64,000 nt of DNA from Miltoncostaea sp963771025 (GTDB taxonomy: Bacteria; Actinomycetota; Thermoleophilia; Miltoncostaeales; Miltoncostaeaceae), in contig CAVYRL010000001.1 in NCBI GenBank assembly GCA_963771025.1, positions 744,001 through 808,000 of the forward strand, in the 5' to 3' direction. The stretch's first letter is position 1. Every line of letters starts with the position of its first letter. A program made the translations under genes and the position numbers. Of the stretch, positions 32,509 through 40,607 are shown in pieces. The notes under the pieces were generated by a model. The model worked only from the letters and a program-made list of their open reading frames with translations. It was not told where the DNA came from and did not search any database.

Positions 32509-32864
32509 CACCGCTCACGAAGGCGGCGGTTGTTGCGCGGCTCGCGGCGGTTCGTCGCGTCGGTGATCTGACGCACCATGTCATCGCGCACCTCGATCAG
32601 CGCCCTGTCGAGGGGGGTGTTCGCCGACGTGGACACCAGCCGCTGCTGCCCCGCCATCCAGCACTCGAGCGTCAGGCGCTGGTCGGCCCCATCCCGCTCC
32701 TTGATGCTCAGCTCGAGTTCGAGGGTGTCCTCGGGAAAGGAGCCGAGGCGCTTCTCGAGCCCGCCCAGCCGATCGATGACGCTCGAGCGCTCCGACTCGT
32801 CGAATCCGGTGCCGAGCCTCAGCCGATCTCTGAGGACGCTCCTCGTTGCGGGGTCGTCGGACAT
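32508..32864 (-). CDS. HPF/RaiA-like ribosome-associated protein (short)
   Basis: 118 residues. The pattern DRLGGLEKRLGSFPEDTLEL, then LSIKERDGADQRLTLECWM and TPLDRALIEVRDDMVRQITD, resembles the S30AE/HPF fold (beta-alpha-beta-beta-beta-alpha), whose members block the ribosomal decoding centre and mRNA channel during hibernation. It lacks the long C-terminal dimerisation domain of long HPF, and its tail is basic (RREPRNNRRLRER). The match is by pattern only and is moderate. A TAGCCT box on the minus strand (32923 to 32918) and a purine-rich AGGGACGGG precede ATG 32864. It is the first gene of a two-gene operon with the eRF1-like gene. Confidence 0.65.
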   Translation of the reverse strand: MSDDPATRSVLRDRLRLGTGFDESERSSVIDRLGGLEKRLGSFPEDTLELELSIKERDGADQRLTLECWMAGQQRLVSTSANTPLDRALIEVRDDMVRQITDATNRREPRNNRRLRER

Positions 32865-33101
32865 GTGTGGCCCGTCCCTTCGGATGGTGTGAGCCGGTTT
32901 GGTGACGCGGTGTCTCAAGGCTACTCCGGGACCCCGCGGACCCCGATCGGCCGAGCTCGGTTGCACCGAGGTCGTTCTCAGCGGCGGTGCGAAGGGGGGC
33001 GCCGCGCCCGTGACTCGCCCCTCCCGTCGTCAGGCCAGGCTGACGGCGCTCCGCGCGGGTGACGGGACCCAGCTCGCGGTGCGCCCGGGCGCGGGCCTGG
33101 G

Positions 33102-34484
33102 TCACGCGGCGGGATAGGGCTCGCGTCGGCTGCGGTCTTCGTCGATGTGGAGGGCGCGGCCGACCAGGGGGAATGCCCTCTGGGGACAGGCCTCGCGCTC
33201 GCAGAGGCGGCAGCCGGGGCCGATCGGCACCGCCGTGGCCGGGTCCGAGAGGGCGAGGCCGCGCGCGTACACCAGGCGCGGGGCGTGGCGCACGTCGCAC
33301 CCCAGGGCGACCGCGAACTGGGCGCCCGGGTCGCCGTACGCACCCACGCGGCGGCCGATCGTCCGCGCTACCCACAGGTACGTCTGCCCGTCCGGCATCT
33401 GGGCGACCTGAGTGATGAATCGGCCTGGCGAAGAGAACGCCTCGTAGACGTTCCAGAGCGGGCATGTGCCGCCGATGCGTGAGAAATGGAAGTCGGTGGC
33501 CGAGTGGCGCTTGGAGATGTTCCCGGCGCGATCGACGCGGACGAAGAAGAACGGGACGCCGGCGGCACCGGGGCGCTGCATGGTGCTGAGGCGGTGGCAG
33601 ACCGTCTCGATGCTCACTCCGAAGCGGTCGCTCAGGAGTCCGACGTCGTATCCGGTGTCCTCGGCCGCGGCCAGGAACGCGCCGTATGGCAGCAGGACCG
33701 CCCCGGCGAAGTAGTTGGCCAGGCCGATCCGCGCGAGCGCGCGCGACTCGTCGCCCGAGAGTCCCGGCACGGCGGTCAGGCGATCGAGCGCTCCGGGGTG
33801 CTCGAGAAGGCACCACTGGACGGCCATCTGGAACGCACCCCGCATGCTGTCGAGGTGACGCGGGAGGTGCAGCGTCCGCGTCGCCCGGTCGAAGCGCCGC
33901 CGGTCGCCGACGTCATCGTCTGGGACCACGCGCACGCCGTGGCTCTCCTCGAGGAGCTTCGGGAGGTCCGCGGCGGACAGCGCCTCGGCAGCCGTGTCCA
34001 GTTCCGGGAAGTGATTGCGGTTGTCATAAACGAAGTCGAGTACCTCGTCGTAGGGGATGACCGGCAGGCGTTCACCCTCCGGCAGGCGGGCGCCGAGGCC
34101 GATCGCCATCTCCTCCACCCGCCGGCGCGCGTCGCTCGCCCGCCGGTGCAGCACCACGATCGCCCGGGCCGCGGCCGGGAAGCCCGACACCAGCTCGCGG
34201 ATCTCCGTGTCGGGGACCGGGTCGGCGACGCCCGCTGCGGGGTCGGTGAGGGCGGCGTTCAAGTCGGCCACCAGGCGGGCGCCCTCGTCCTCGGAGAGGG
34301 CGTGGGCGTCGAACCCCACTGCCTCGTTCAGGCGGAGCAGCACGGGCACGGTGAGCGGGCGCTGGTCGCGCTCGATCTGGTTGAGATAACTCGGCGAGAT
34401 GGCGACCAGCCGGGCCAGCGCCGCCTGGGTCAGGCCGCGCTCCTCACGGGCGCGACGCACCTGCGCCCCGACGAACATCTTCAT
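33102..34484 (-). CDS. prpR: PrpR/RamB-type (ScfR family) transcriptional regulator
   Basis: 460 residues. N-terminal Cro/C1 HTH (residues about 8-62: RRAREERGLTQAALARLVAI and SPSYLNQIERDQRPL), a middle domain of the ImmA/IrrE-related type (about 155-300, with FVYDNRNHFPELD), and a C-terminal DUF2083-type region ending with GPGCRLCEREACPQRAFP. The Cys cluster there matches the Fe-S-binding end of mycobacterial PrpR. PrpR and RamB sense short-chain acyl-CoA and control the methylcitrate and glyoxylate genes. Here the gene is divergent from prpD-prpB-prpC, which makes PrpR the best name. Its ATG 34484 overlaps the first TTCGCAAA operator copy, so autoregulation is likely. Confidence 0.88.
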   Translation of the reverse strand: MKMFVGAQVRRAREERGLTQAALARLVAISPSYLNQIERDQRPLTVPVLLRLNEAVGFDAHALSEDEGARLVADLNAALTDPAAGVADPVPDTEIRELVSGFPAAARAIVVLHRRASDARRRVEEMAIGLGARLPEGERLPVIPYDEVLDFVYDNRNHFPELDTAAEALSAADLPKLLEESHGVRVVPDDDVGDRRRFDRATRTLHLPRHLDSMRGAFQMAVQWCLLEHPGALDRLTAVPGLSGDESRALARIGLANYFAGAVLLPYGAFLAAAEDTGYDVGLLSDRFGVSIETVCHRLSTMQRPGAAGVPFFFVRVDRAGNISKRHSATDFHFSRIGGTCPLWNVYEAFSSPGRFITQVAQMPDGQTYLWVARTIGRRVGAYGDPGAQFAVALGCDVRHAPRLVYARGLALSDPATAVPIGPGCRLCEREACPQRAFPLVGRALHIDEDRSRREPYPAA

Positions 34485-34572
34485 TCGCAAACTTCGCAAA
34501 TCGGCGCGCTCCTCCTCGCAACCCTGCACTAGATCGCACTCATCGTACGTGTGACGGTACGCAGGTTGCGAA
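34484..34572. promoter_or_regulatory. prpR-prpD operator region with three TTGCGAA copies
   Basis: TTCGCAAA occurs at 34484-34491 and 34493-34500 (direct repeats, 9-base period), and its complement form TTGCGAA at 34566-34572 on the other arm. RamB-family sites are of the TTTGCAAA type, so these closely resemble the family's operators. They flank the divergent promoters. Confidence 0.6.
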
Positions 34573-34589
34573 CGCCGGAGGAGGAGCAG

Positions 34590-36089
34590 GTGAGGACGCT
34601 CGAGATACGCGTGCACCCGTCGTCGGACGCGCTGCCGCGCCAGGAGCAGCTCGCGTGGCGGCTGGCCGAGGTGGCCGCGGACCCGGTGCCGCTGGACGAC
34701 GACGTCGTCGAGGCGGCCATCGACCGGATCATCGACACGGCGGCTGTCGCGGCGGCCGCCCTGCGGCGCGGGCCCGTGGCGAGCGCCCGCCGCCAGGCCG
34801 CGGCGCACGTCCTCTCCCCAGGAGCCACGATCCTCGGCTTCGGCCCCGAGCGGCGCGTGTCGCCCGAGTGGGCCGCGTGGGCGAACGGCGTCGCGGTCCG
34901 CGAGCTCGACTTCCACGACACCTTCCTGGCGGCCGAGTACTCGCATCCGGGCGACAACATCCCGCCGGTGCTCGCGGTGGCCCAGCACTGCGGCCTGACG
35001 GGCGCCGACGTGGCCCGCGGCATCGCGACCGGCTACGAGATCCAGATCGACCTCGCACGCGGCATCTGCCTGCACGAGCACAAGATCGACCACATCGCCC
35101 ACCTCGGGCCGTCGGCGGCCGCCGGCATCGGCGCCGCCCTCGACCTGCCGGCCCAGACGATCTACCAGGCGATCCAGCAGGCGCTGCACGTCACCACCAC
35201 CACGCGCCAGTCGCGCAAGGGCGAGATCTCGAGCTGGAAGGCGCACGCGCCCGCCTTCGCCGGGAAGATGGCCGTCGAGGCCGTGGACCGGGCGATGCGT
35301 GGCGAGGGAGCACCCTCGCCGGTCTACGAGGGCGAGGACGGCGTCATCGCGTGGCTGCTCGGCGGCCCGCAGGCCGAATACGTGGTGCCCCTGCCCGAGG
35401 CGGGAGAGCCCAAGCGGGCGATCCTTGACAGCTACACCAAGGAGCACTCGGCCGAGTACCAGGCCCAGGCGCTCATCGACCTCGCCCGGCGCATGCGCGG
35501 TCGGATCGGCGATCTCTCGCGCGTGAGCGAGGTCGTGATCCACACGAGCCATCACACCCATAACGTCATCGGGACGGGCTCGGGCGACCCGCAGAAGATG
35601 GACCCCGGCGCGAGCCGCGAGACTCTCGACCACTCGATCGCCTACATCGTGGCCGTGGCGCTCGAGGACGGCGCCTGGCACCACGAGCGGTCGTACGCGC
35701 CCACCCGGGCCGGGCGACCCGACACCGTGCGGCTCTGGCACGCCATCCGGACCGTCGAGGATCCGGCGTGGACGCGCCGCTACCACGCCGCCGAGCCGGA
35801 GTTCGGCGGCCGCATCGTGGTGACCCTGGACGACGGCACGGCCATCGAGGACGAGCTCGGCGTGGCCGACGCGCATCCCCGCGGGGCGCGCCCGTTCGGA
35901 CGCGCCGACTACATCGCCAAGTTCCGGGGCCTCGCCGACGGTGTGCTGGCCTCGGCCGAGCAGGACCGCTTCTTGTCCACCGCGCAGGCGCTCACCGAGC
36001 TCGGCCCGGGCGACCTGGCCGGCCTCACCATCAGCGCCGACGCCGACCTGCTCGCCATCTCGGTGGCGCGCGGCATCTTCGACCGGTGA
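34590..36089 (+). CDS. prpD: 2-methylcitrate dehydratase (MmgE/PrpD family)
   Basis: 499 residues from GTG 34590, which follows GGAGGAGGAG. PrpD dehydrates 2-methylcitrate in propionyl-CoA breakdown. Family features are seen across the length: AAALRRGPVASARRQAAAHV, the substrate-site segment LDFHDTFLAAEYSHPGDNIP, and the later SRKGEISSWKAHAPAFAGKM and the C-terminal domain from about residue 290. No Fe-S cysteine pattern is present, so it is the MmgE/PrpD fold rather than an aconitase-like AcnD. In-frame GTG 34551 would put the start over the operator copy and is rejected. It is first in a tightly packed prpD-prpB-prpC operon. Confidence 0.93.
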   Translation: MRTLEIRVHPSSDALPRQEQLAWRLAEVAADPVPLDDDVVEAAIDRIIDTAAVAAAALRRGPVASARRQAAAHVLSPGATILGFGPERRVSPEWAAWANGVAVRELDFHDTFLAAEYSHPGDNIPPVLAVAQHCGLTGADVARGIATGYEIQIDLARGICLHEHKIDHIAHLGPSAAAGIGAALDLPAQTIYQAIQQALHVTTTTRQSRKGEISSWKAHAPAFAGKMAVEAVDRAMRGEGAPSPVYEGEDGVIAWLLGGPQAEYVVPLPEAGEPKRAILDSYTKEHSAEYQAQALIDLARRMRGRIGDLSRVSEVVIHTSHHTHNVIGTGSGDPQKMDPGASRETLDHSIAYIVAVALEDGAWHHERSYAPTRAGRPDTVRLWHAIRTVEDPAWTRRYHAAEPEFGGRIVVTLDDGTAIEDELGVADAHPRGARPFGRADYIAKFRGLADGVLASAEQDRFLSTAQALTELGPGDLAGLTISADADLLAISVARGIFDR

Positions 36090-37012
36090 GCGGGTCCGCG
36101 CTCGCCACCGGCCGCCCGACCGCGCCGGAGCGCCGGCAGGCGTTCCGGGCGGACCTCGCCTCCGGGCGCCTTCTGCGCATGCCTGGCGCCTTCTCGCCTC
36201 TCGTCGCGATGGCCGTCGAGGACGCCGGCTTCGAGGGCGTCTACGTCTCGGGGGCCGCGCTGTCCGCCGACCTCGGCCTGCCCGACGTGGGCCTGACCAC
36301 GCTCAGCGAGGTCGCCGGCCGGGGCGCCCAGATCGCCCGCTCCACGTCGCTGCCCACCCTCATCGACGCCGACACGGGTTTCGGCGAGGCGATGAGCGTG
36401 GCCCGCACGATCCAGGCCCTCGAGGACGCCGGCCTGTCGGGATGCCACCTGGAGGACCAGGTGAACCCCAAGCGGTGCGGCCACCTCGACAACAAGGCCC
36501 TGGTCCCCGAGGACGAGATGGTGAGGCGCATCGCCGCGGCCGTCCGCGGCCGGCGCGACCCGGGCTTCGTCATCTGCGCCCGCACCGACGCGCGCGCGCC
36601 CGAGGGGCTCGCCGCGGCCATCAGGCGCGCCGAGCGATACGTGGACGCAGGCGCGGACATGATCTTCCCGGAGGCGCTCGCCGACGAGGGCGAAGTCGCG
36701 GCCTTCCGGCGTGCGATCGACGTGCCGCTGCTGGCCAACATGACCGAGTTCGGCAAGTCCCCGCTCCTCGGCGCCGCGGCGCTCGAATCGCTCGGTGTGA
36801 ACGTCGTGATCTACCCGGTGACCACCCTGCGCCTCGCCATGGGGGCGGTGGAGGAGGGCCTGCGGGCGATCGCCGCCGAGGGGACTCAGGAGGGCCTCGT
36901 GCCGCGCATGCAGACCCGCGCCCGCCTCTACGACCTCATCGGCTACGCCGACTACGCGGCACTCGACGCCGATGTCTTCAACTTCTCGCTCACCGACCAA
37001 GGAGCGCCATGA
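36086..37012 (+). CDS. prpB: 2-methylisocitrate lyase
   Basis: 308 residues. It cleaves 2-methylisocitrate to pyruvate and succinate. Family motifs: AVEDAGFEGVYVSGAALSAD, the Mg-site LIDADTGFGE, the catalytic-loop signature NPKRCGHLDNK (isocitrate-lyase type K-[KR]-C-G-H with the active Cys), and ANMTEFGKSPL, which is typical of PrpB rather than isocitrate lyase. GTG 36086 overlaps the prpD stop (GTGA), and the end overlaps the prpC start (ATGA). All three genes therefore have start/stop overlaps, giving tight coupling. Confidence 0.95.
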   Translation: MSGSALATGRPTAPERRQAFRADLASGRLLRMPGAFSPLVAMAVEDAGFEGVYVSGAALSADLGLPDVGLTTLSEVAGRGAQIARSTSLPTLIDADTGFGEAMSVARTIQALEDAGLSGCHLEDQVNPKRCGHLDNKALVPEDEMVRRIAAAVRGRRDPGFVICARTDARAPEGLAAAIRRAERYVDAGADMIFPEALADEGEVAAFRRAIDVPLLANMTEFGKSPLLGAAALESLGVNVVIYPVTTLRLAMGAVEEGLRAIAAEGTQEGLVPRMQTRARLYDLIGYADYAALDADVFNFSLTDQGAP

Positions 37013-38130
37013 GCACCGCCCCCGAGATCCACAAGGGCCTGGCCGGAGTGGTCGTCGACCGCACCGAGATCTCGAACGTCGTGCCCGAGACCAACTCGCT
37101 CACCTACCGGGGCTACCCGGTGCAGGAGCTGGCCGCCGCGCGCAGCTTCGAGGAGGTCGCCCACCTGATCTGGCACGGCGAGCTGCCCACCGCCGCCGAG
37201 CTGGCCGAGCTGACGGCGGCCGAGCGGTCCCAGCGCGAGCTGAGCCGCAGCACCATCGCCCAGATCGAGCGCCTGCCCGGCAACTGTCACCCCATGGACG
37301 TGCTGCGCAGCGCCGTGAGCGCCTTCGGCGCCGAGGACCCGACCGAGGACGCGGCCGGCCGCGAGGCCGTGCTGGCCAAGTCGCTGGCGATGATGGCCCG
37401 CCTGCCGACGGTGGTCGCCCTCGACTTCCGCCGCCGCCACGACCTGCCGCGGATCGCGCCCCACCCGGCGCTCGGCTTCTCGGAGAACTTTTTCCACATG
37501 TGCTTCGGCGAGGTGCCGGAGCCCGAGATCGTCCGCGCATTCGACGTGTCGCTGATCCTCTACGCCGAGCACAGCTTCAACGCCTCGACGTTCACGGCCC
37601 GCGTGGTGACCTCGACGCTCTCGGACATCTACAGCGCGGTCACAGCGGCGATCGGGGCCCTGAAGGGCTCTCTCCACGGCGGCGCCAACGAGGCCGTCAT
37701 GGAGATGATGCTGGAGATCGGCGACCCGGCCGACGCGGCCCGCTGGCTGCGCGACGCCCTGGAGGCGAAGCGGAAGGTCATGGGCTTCGGCCACCGCGTC
37801 TACACGCGCGGCGACTCACGCGTGCCCACGATGCGCGCCGCTCTGCGCGACGTGGCCGCCCGCCGCGACGGCGCCCGCTGGACGGAGACCTACGACGCCC
37901 TCGAGGCCGAGATGATCGCCCTCAAGGGCATCCATCCGAACCTCGACTTCCCGGCGGGGCCCACCTATCACCTGATGGGCTTCGACATTCCGATGTTCAC
38001 GCCCATCTTCGTGATGAGCCGCATCACTGGCTGGACGGCCCACATCATCGAGCAGATGGAGGCCAACTCGCTCATCCGCCCCCTCAGCTTCTACTCGGGC
38101 CTCGACCAGCGGGTCGTCCCGGGCATCTAA
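37009..38130 (+). CDS. prpC: 2-methylcitrate synthase
   Basis: 373 residues, typical of short type II citrate/methylcitrate synthases. It condenses propionyl-CoA with oxaloacetate. Seen: VVVDRTEISNVVPETNSLTY, which is more typical of PrpC than GltA; the active-site His in SLHGGANEAVMEMM; GFGHRVYTRGDSRVPTMR; and the end RPLSFYSGLDQRVVPGI. With prpD and prpB it completes the three enzymes of the cycle, absent only a propionyl-CoA synthetase. It closes the operon, and tRNA-Arg follows on the minus strand. Confidence 0.95.
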   Translation: MSTAPEIHKGLAGVVVDRTEISNVVPETNSLTYRGYPVQELAAARSFEEVAHLIWHGELPTAAELAELTAAERSQRELSRSTIAQIERLPGNCHPMDVLRSAVSAFGAEDPTEDAAGREAVLAKSLAMMARLPTVVALDFRRRHDLPRIAPHPALGFSENFFHMCFGEVPEPEIVRAFDVSLILYAEHSFNASTFTARVVTSTLSDIYSAVTAAIGALKGSLHGGANEAVMEMMLEIGDPADAARWLRDALEAKRKVMGFGHRVYTRGDSRVPTMRAALRDVAARRDGARWTETYDALEAEMIALKGIHPNLDFPAGPTYHLMGFDIPMFTPIFVMSRITGWTAHIIEQMEANSLIRPLSFYSGLDQRVVPGI

Positions 38131-38156
38131 GCCAAGAGCCCCTCAATCACCGGAAG

Positions 38157-38229
38157 TGCGCGCGGCAGGATTCGAACCTGCGACTTCTGGCTCCGGAGGC
38201 CAGCGCTCTATCCACTGAGCTACGCGCGC
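38157..38229 (-). tRNA. tRNA-Arg (anticodon CCG)
   Basis: The minus strand folds as a full cloverleaf. The acceptor pairs GCGCGCG with CGCGCGC. The D stem is GCTC/GAGC with loop AGTGGATA, and the anticodon stem CTGGC/GCCAG encloses loop CTCCGGA with anticodon CCG. The T arm is GCAGG-TTCGAAT-CCTGC. The discriminator base is A and CCA is not encoded. It reads CGG codons, common in this GC-rich genome. Confidence 0.95.
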
Positions 38230-38395
38230 AGCGTCGTTCAGCTTAGAGCACGCCCGGCGCCGCGGCGGCGCCCGAGGATCGCGGCGGGCAGCGCGTGGCG
38301 CCCACCGCCGGCAGGATCTTGGGCCCTGCGCGGCGGACGGGCCGACTCGGCAGGCACACTGTCGGAGTGCCCGTCGTGAGGAAAGGATCGCTCCG

Positions 38396-38938
38396 GTGCG
38401 GATCGCGGTGATCTCGGACACCCACGTGCACGGCCGCGGGCGGGTGCTTCCGGCGCCGTGCCTGGACCGGCTGCGCGCGGCCGACCTGATCGTCCACGCG
38501 GGCGATTGGTCGGACTCGGCCACGCTCGGCGCGGTCAGGGGGATCGGCCCTCCGCTGGTCGCCGTGCACGGCAACGTCGAGGAACCGGCGGTGCGCGCGG
38601 CCCTGCCGACGACGGCCGAGGCGGAGCTCGGCGGCCTCACGCTCGGCGTCGTTCACGACGGCGGCCCCGAGGCCGGCCGGCGGGAGCGGCTTCGCAGGCG
38701 ATTCCCGGGCGCGGCCGGGGTGGTCTTCGGCCACTCCCACATCCCTCTGCTCGAGAGGGCGGCCGACGGCTTCTTCATCCTCAACCCGGGCAGCCCCACC
38801 GACCGGCGCCGTTCGCCGCGGCACAGCATGGCCGAGATCGTCCTCCGGGATGACCGCCCGCCCGAGGTGCTGTTCTGGGCCGTCGACGACCCCCCCGGGC
38901 CCCTGGCGTGGGCCCTCGTGCGGGGGGCCCGGGACTAA
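38396..38938 (+). CDS. YfcE/MJ0936-type metallophosphoesterase
   Basis: 180 residues. Calcineurin-like fold: metal ligands in RIAVISDTHVHGRG (Asp, His), LIVHAGDWSD (Asp), VHGNVEEP (Asn-Glu) and VVFGHSHIPLLERA (His-x-His). It resembles the small YfcE/MJ0936 phosphodiesterases, which act on synthetic or unknown cyclic phosphodiesters. ATG/GTG choice: GTG 38396 is the only start that keeps the first strand. The RNase Z gene follows after 10 bases, so the two are probably cotranscribed. Confidence 0.88.
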   Translation: MRIAVISDTHVHGRGRVLPAPCLDRLRAADLIVHAGDWSDSATLGAVRGIGPPLVAVHGNVEEPAVRAALPTTAEAELGGLTLGVVHDGGPEAGRRERLRRRFPGAAGVVFGHSHIPLLERAADGFFILNPGSPTDRRRSPRHSMAEIVLRDDRPPEVLFWAVDDPPGPLAWALVRGARD

Positions 38939-38948
38939 GCTCCGCCCC

Positions 38949-39962
38949 ATGGACCTGTTCGTCACGATGATCGGCACCGCCGCCTCGGTCCCCACCTCGG
39001 CCCGCGGCACCACGGCCACCCTGATCGCCCGCGGGAGCGAGAGATGGCTGGTCGACTGCGGCGAGGGCACGCAGCGCCAGCTGCTGCGCTCGGGCATCGG
39101 GCTGGTCGACCTCGACCTGATCCTCGTGACGCACATGCACGGCGACCACTACCTGGGCCTGCCGGGGCTGTTGAAGACGTACGGCCTGCGGGGGCGGGAG
39201 CGTCCGCTGGCCATGATCGGGCCGCGCGGCCTGATCCGGCTGATGGAGACGCTGCGGCCGATCATCGGGCGCCTGCCGTTCGACGTGGAGATCGAGGAGC
39301 TGGACGAGGGCGAGGCCGTGCGCGGCGACGGGTTCCGCATCGCCGCCTTCCCCACCCGGCACGGGATCGCCTCCGTGGGCTACGCGCTCACCGAGGACCC
39401 CCGGCCGGGCGCGTTCGACGTGGCCACCGCCCAGGCCCTCGGCGTGCCGCCGGGGCCCGACTTCGGCGTGCTCCAGCGGGGCGGGGAGGTGGTGACGGCC
39501 GATGGGCGCGTGGTGCGCCCGGCCGACGTGCTGGGCGCGCCACGCGACGGGCGCGCGGTGGTCATCTCGGGCGACACCGAGCCCTGCGACGCGACCCTCG
39601 AGGTCTCCCGCGGCGCCTCGCTGCTGGTGCACGAGGCGACGTTCCTCGACGAGGATCGCGACCGCGCGCGGGAGACCCGCCACTCCACCGCGCTCGAGGC
39701 CGCGACCCTCGCGAAGGAGGCGGACGTCGGCCTGCTCGTGCTGACGCATCTCTCCAGCCGCTTCGCCCCGCGCGACCTGCGCGCCGAGGCCGAATCGGTC
39801 TTCGACCGCGTGATCGTCGCCCGCGACTTCGATCAGGTCGAGATCCCTTTCCCCGAGCGCGGTTCGCCCCTCGTCCACTCCGCGCGGAGCGGTGGTCCGC
39901 GTCAGGGGCCCTCCGACGATGTGTCGGACGCACCTGCTACGTTGCCCGTGGTTGACCTTTAA
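38949..39962 (+). CDS. rnz: Ribonuclease Z (tRNA 3'-processing)
   Basis: 337 residues. Metallo-beta-lactamase fold with the tRNase Z hallmark THMHGDHYLGLPGLL (zinc ligands), an earlier VDCGEGTQRQLLRSG, ISGDTEPCDATLE, and HSTALEAATLA, followed by a motif TRHGIASVGY in the exosite region. Because this tRNA-Arg gene lacks CCA, a 3'-trimming enzyme is needed. ATG 38949 is the natural start. The last ~25 residues (from SARSGG) are poorly typical and overlap the pyr operon promoter, since the frame stays open to TAA 39962. Confidence 0.88.
   Translation: MDLFVTMIGTAASVPTSARGTTATLIARGSERWLVDCGEGTQRQLLRSGIGLVDLDLILVTHMHGDHYLGLPGLLKTYGLRGRERPLAMIGPRGLIRLMETLRPIIGRLPFDVEIEELDEGEAVRGDGFRIAAFPTRHGIASVGYALTEDPRPGAFDVATAQALGVPPGPDFGVLQRGGEVVTADGRVVRPADVLGAPRDGRAVVISGDTEPCDATLEVSRGASLLVHEATFLDEDRDRARETRHSTALEAATLAKEADVGLLVLTHLSSRFAPRDLRAEAESVFDRVIVARDFDQVEIPFPERGSPLVHSARSGGPRQGPSDDVSDAPATLPVVDL
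39935..39943 (+). promoter_or_regulatory. Extended -10 promoter (TGC-TACGTT) of the pyr operon
   Basis: TGCTACGTT spans 39935-39943, inside the end of rnz. Predicted start near 39950 would give about 44 bases of leader to the first ATG, enough to hold the PyrR hairpin. A hairpin TCCGAC-N5-GTCGGA lies just upstream near 39913-39928. Confidence 0.5.
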
Positions 39963-39964
39963 CC

Positions 39965-39980
39965 CGGTCCCGAGAGACCG
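39965..39980 (+). promoter_or_regulatory. PyrR-binding RNA hairpin
   Basis: CGGTC (39965-39969) pairs with GACCG (39976-39980) around the six-base loop CCGAGA. PyrR-bound loops carry the CNGNGA hexaloop, and this one fits it exactly. The Shine-Dalgarno AGAAGGAG follows immediately (39981-39988), so bound PyrR-UMP would block ribosome entry. This is the translational mechanism known from mycobacterial pyr operons. Confidence 0.75.
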
Positions 39981-39993
39981 AGAAGGAGCGACG

Positions 39994-40038
39994 ATGACCC
40001 GCTGGAGCATCGGCATTCGCCGGCCCGCGCGCCTATGA
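39994..40038 (+). CDS. 14-residue leader peptide coupled to pyrR
   Basis: ATG 39994 sits five bases after AGAAGGAG and encodes MTRWSIGIRRPARL, then TGA at 40036-40038. That stop overlaps the pyrR ATG (40035) as ATGA, whereas pyrR has no Shine-Dalgarno of its own nearby. Translation of pyrR would therefore depend on ribosomes finishing the leader, so one PyrR hairpin before the leader could control the whole operon. The peptide has no amino-acid run suggesting classical attenuation. It is basic, with three Arg in the second half. Confidence 0.6.
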   Translation: MTRWSIGIRRPARL

Positions 40039-40607
40039 GCGAGCGTGTCCAGGCCGGCAAGGTGCTCGTGGATCACGACCAGGTCCGTCGCACCATCGCG
40101 CGTATCGCGCACGAGGTCGTCGAACGCCATGGCGATCCGGAGCATCTCGCGCTGGTCGGCATCCACACCCGGGGCGTGCCGCTGGCCGTGAGGCTGGCCG
40201 CGCTGATCGCGGAGTTCGCCGGCACCGCGCCGGCCATCGGGACGGTGGACATCGCGCTCTACCGCGACGACGTGGGCCTCGGCGATCGCCGCCGCGCCCT
40301 GCCCGTCGTCGGGGACACGGTGCTCGACTTCAACGTCGCCGAGCGCGCGGTGATCCTGGTGGACGACGTCCTGTTCACCGGACGCACCATCCGGGCGGCG
40401 ATCGACGCCGTCTTCGACTATGGCCGCCCTCCGCTGGTGCAGCTCGCGGTGCTGGTGGACCGCGGCCACCGAGAGCTGCCGATCCGGCCCGACTACGTCG
40501 GCAAGAACCTCCCCACCTCGCGCAACGAGCGCATCACCGTGCATCTGGCGGAGGTGGACGGCCGCGACGAGGTCGTGCTCGAGCCCGAGACGCGGGGGGC
40601 CTCATGA
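40035..40607 (+). CDS. pyrR: Pyrimidine operon regulator/uracil phosphoribosyltransferase PyrR
   Basis: 190 residues. RNA-binding attenuator protein with phosphoribosyltransferase fold. The PRPP motif AVILVDDVLFTGRTIRAA is complete, and VERHGDPEHLALVGIHTRGV and LPIRPDYVGKNLPTS fit PyrR rather than other PRTases. It binds pyr leader RNA when UMP is high. A matching hairpin lies 55 bases upstream. Its stop overlaps the pyrB ATG by four bases (40604). Confidence 0.95.
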   Translation: MSERVQAGKVLVDHDQVRRTIARIAHEVVERHGDPEHLALVGIHTRGVPLAVRLAALIAEFAGTAPAIGTVDIALYRDDVGLGDRRRALPVVGDTVLDFNVAERAVILVDDVLFTGRTIRAAIDAVFDYGRPPLVQLAVLVDRGHRELPIRPDYVGKNLPTSRNERITVHLAEVDGRDEVVLEPETRGAS

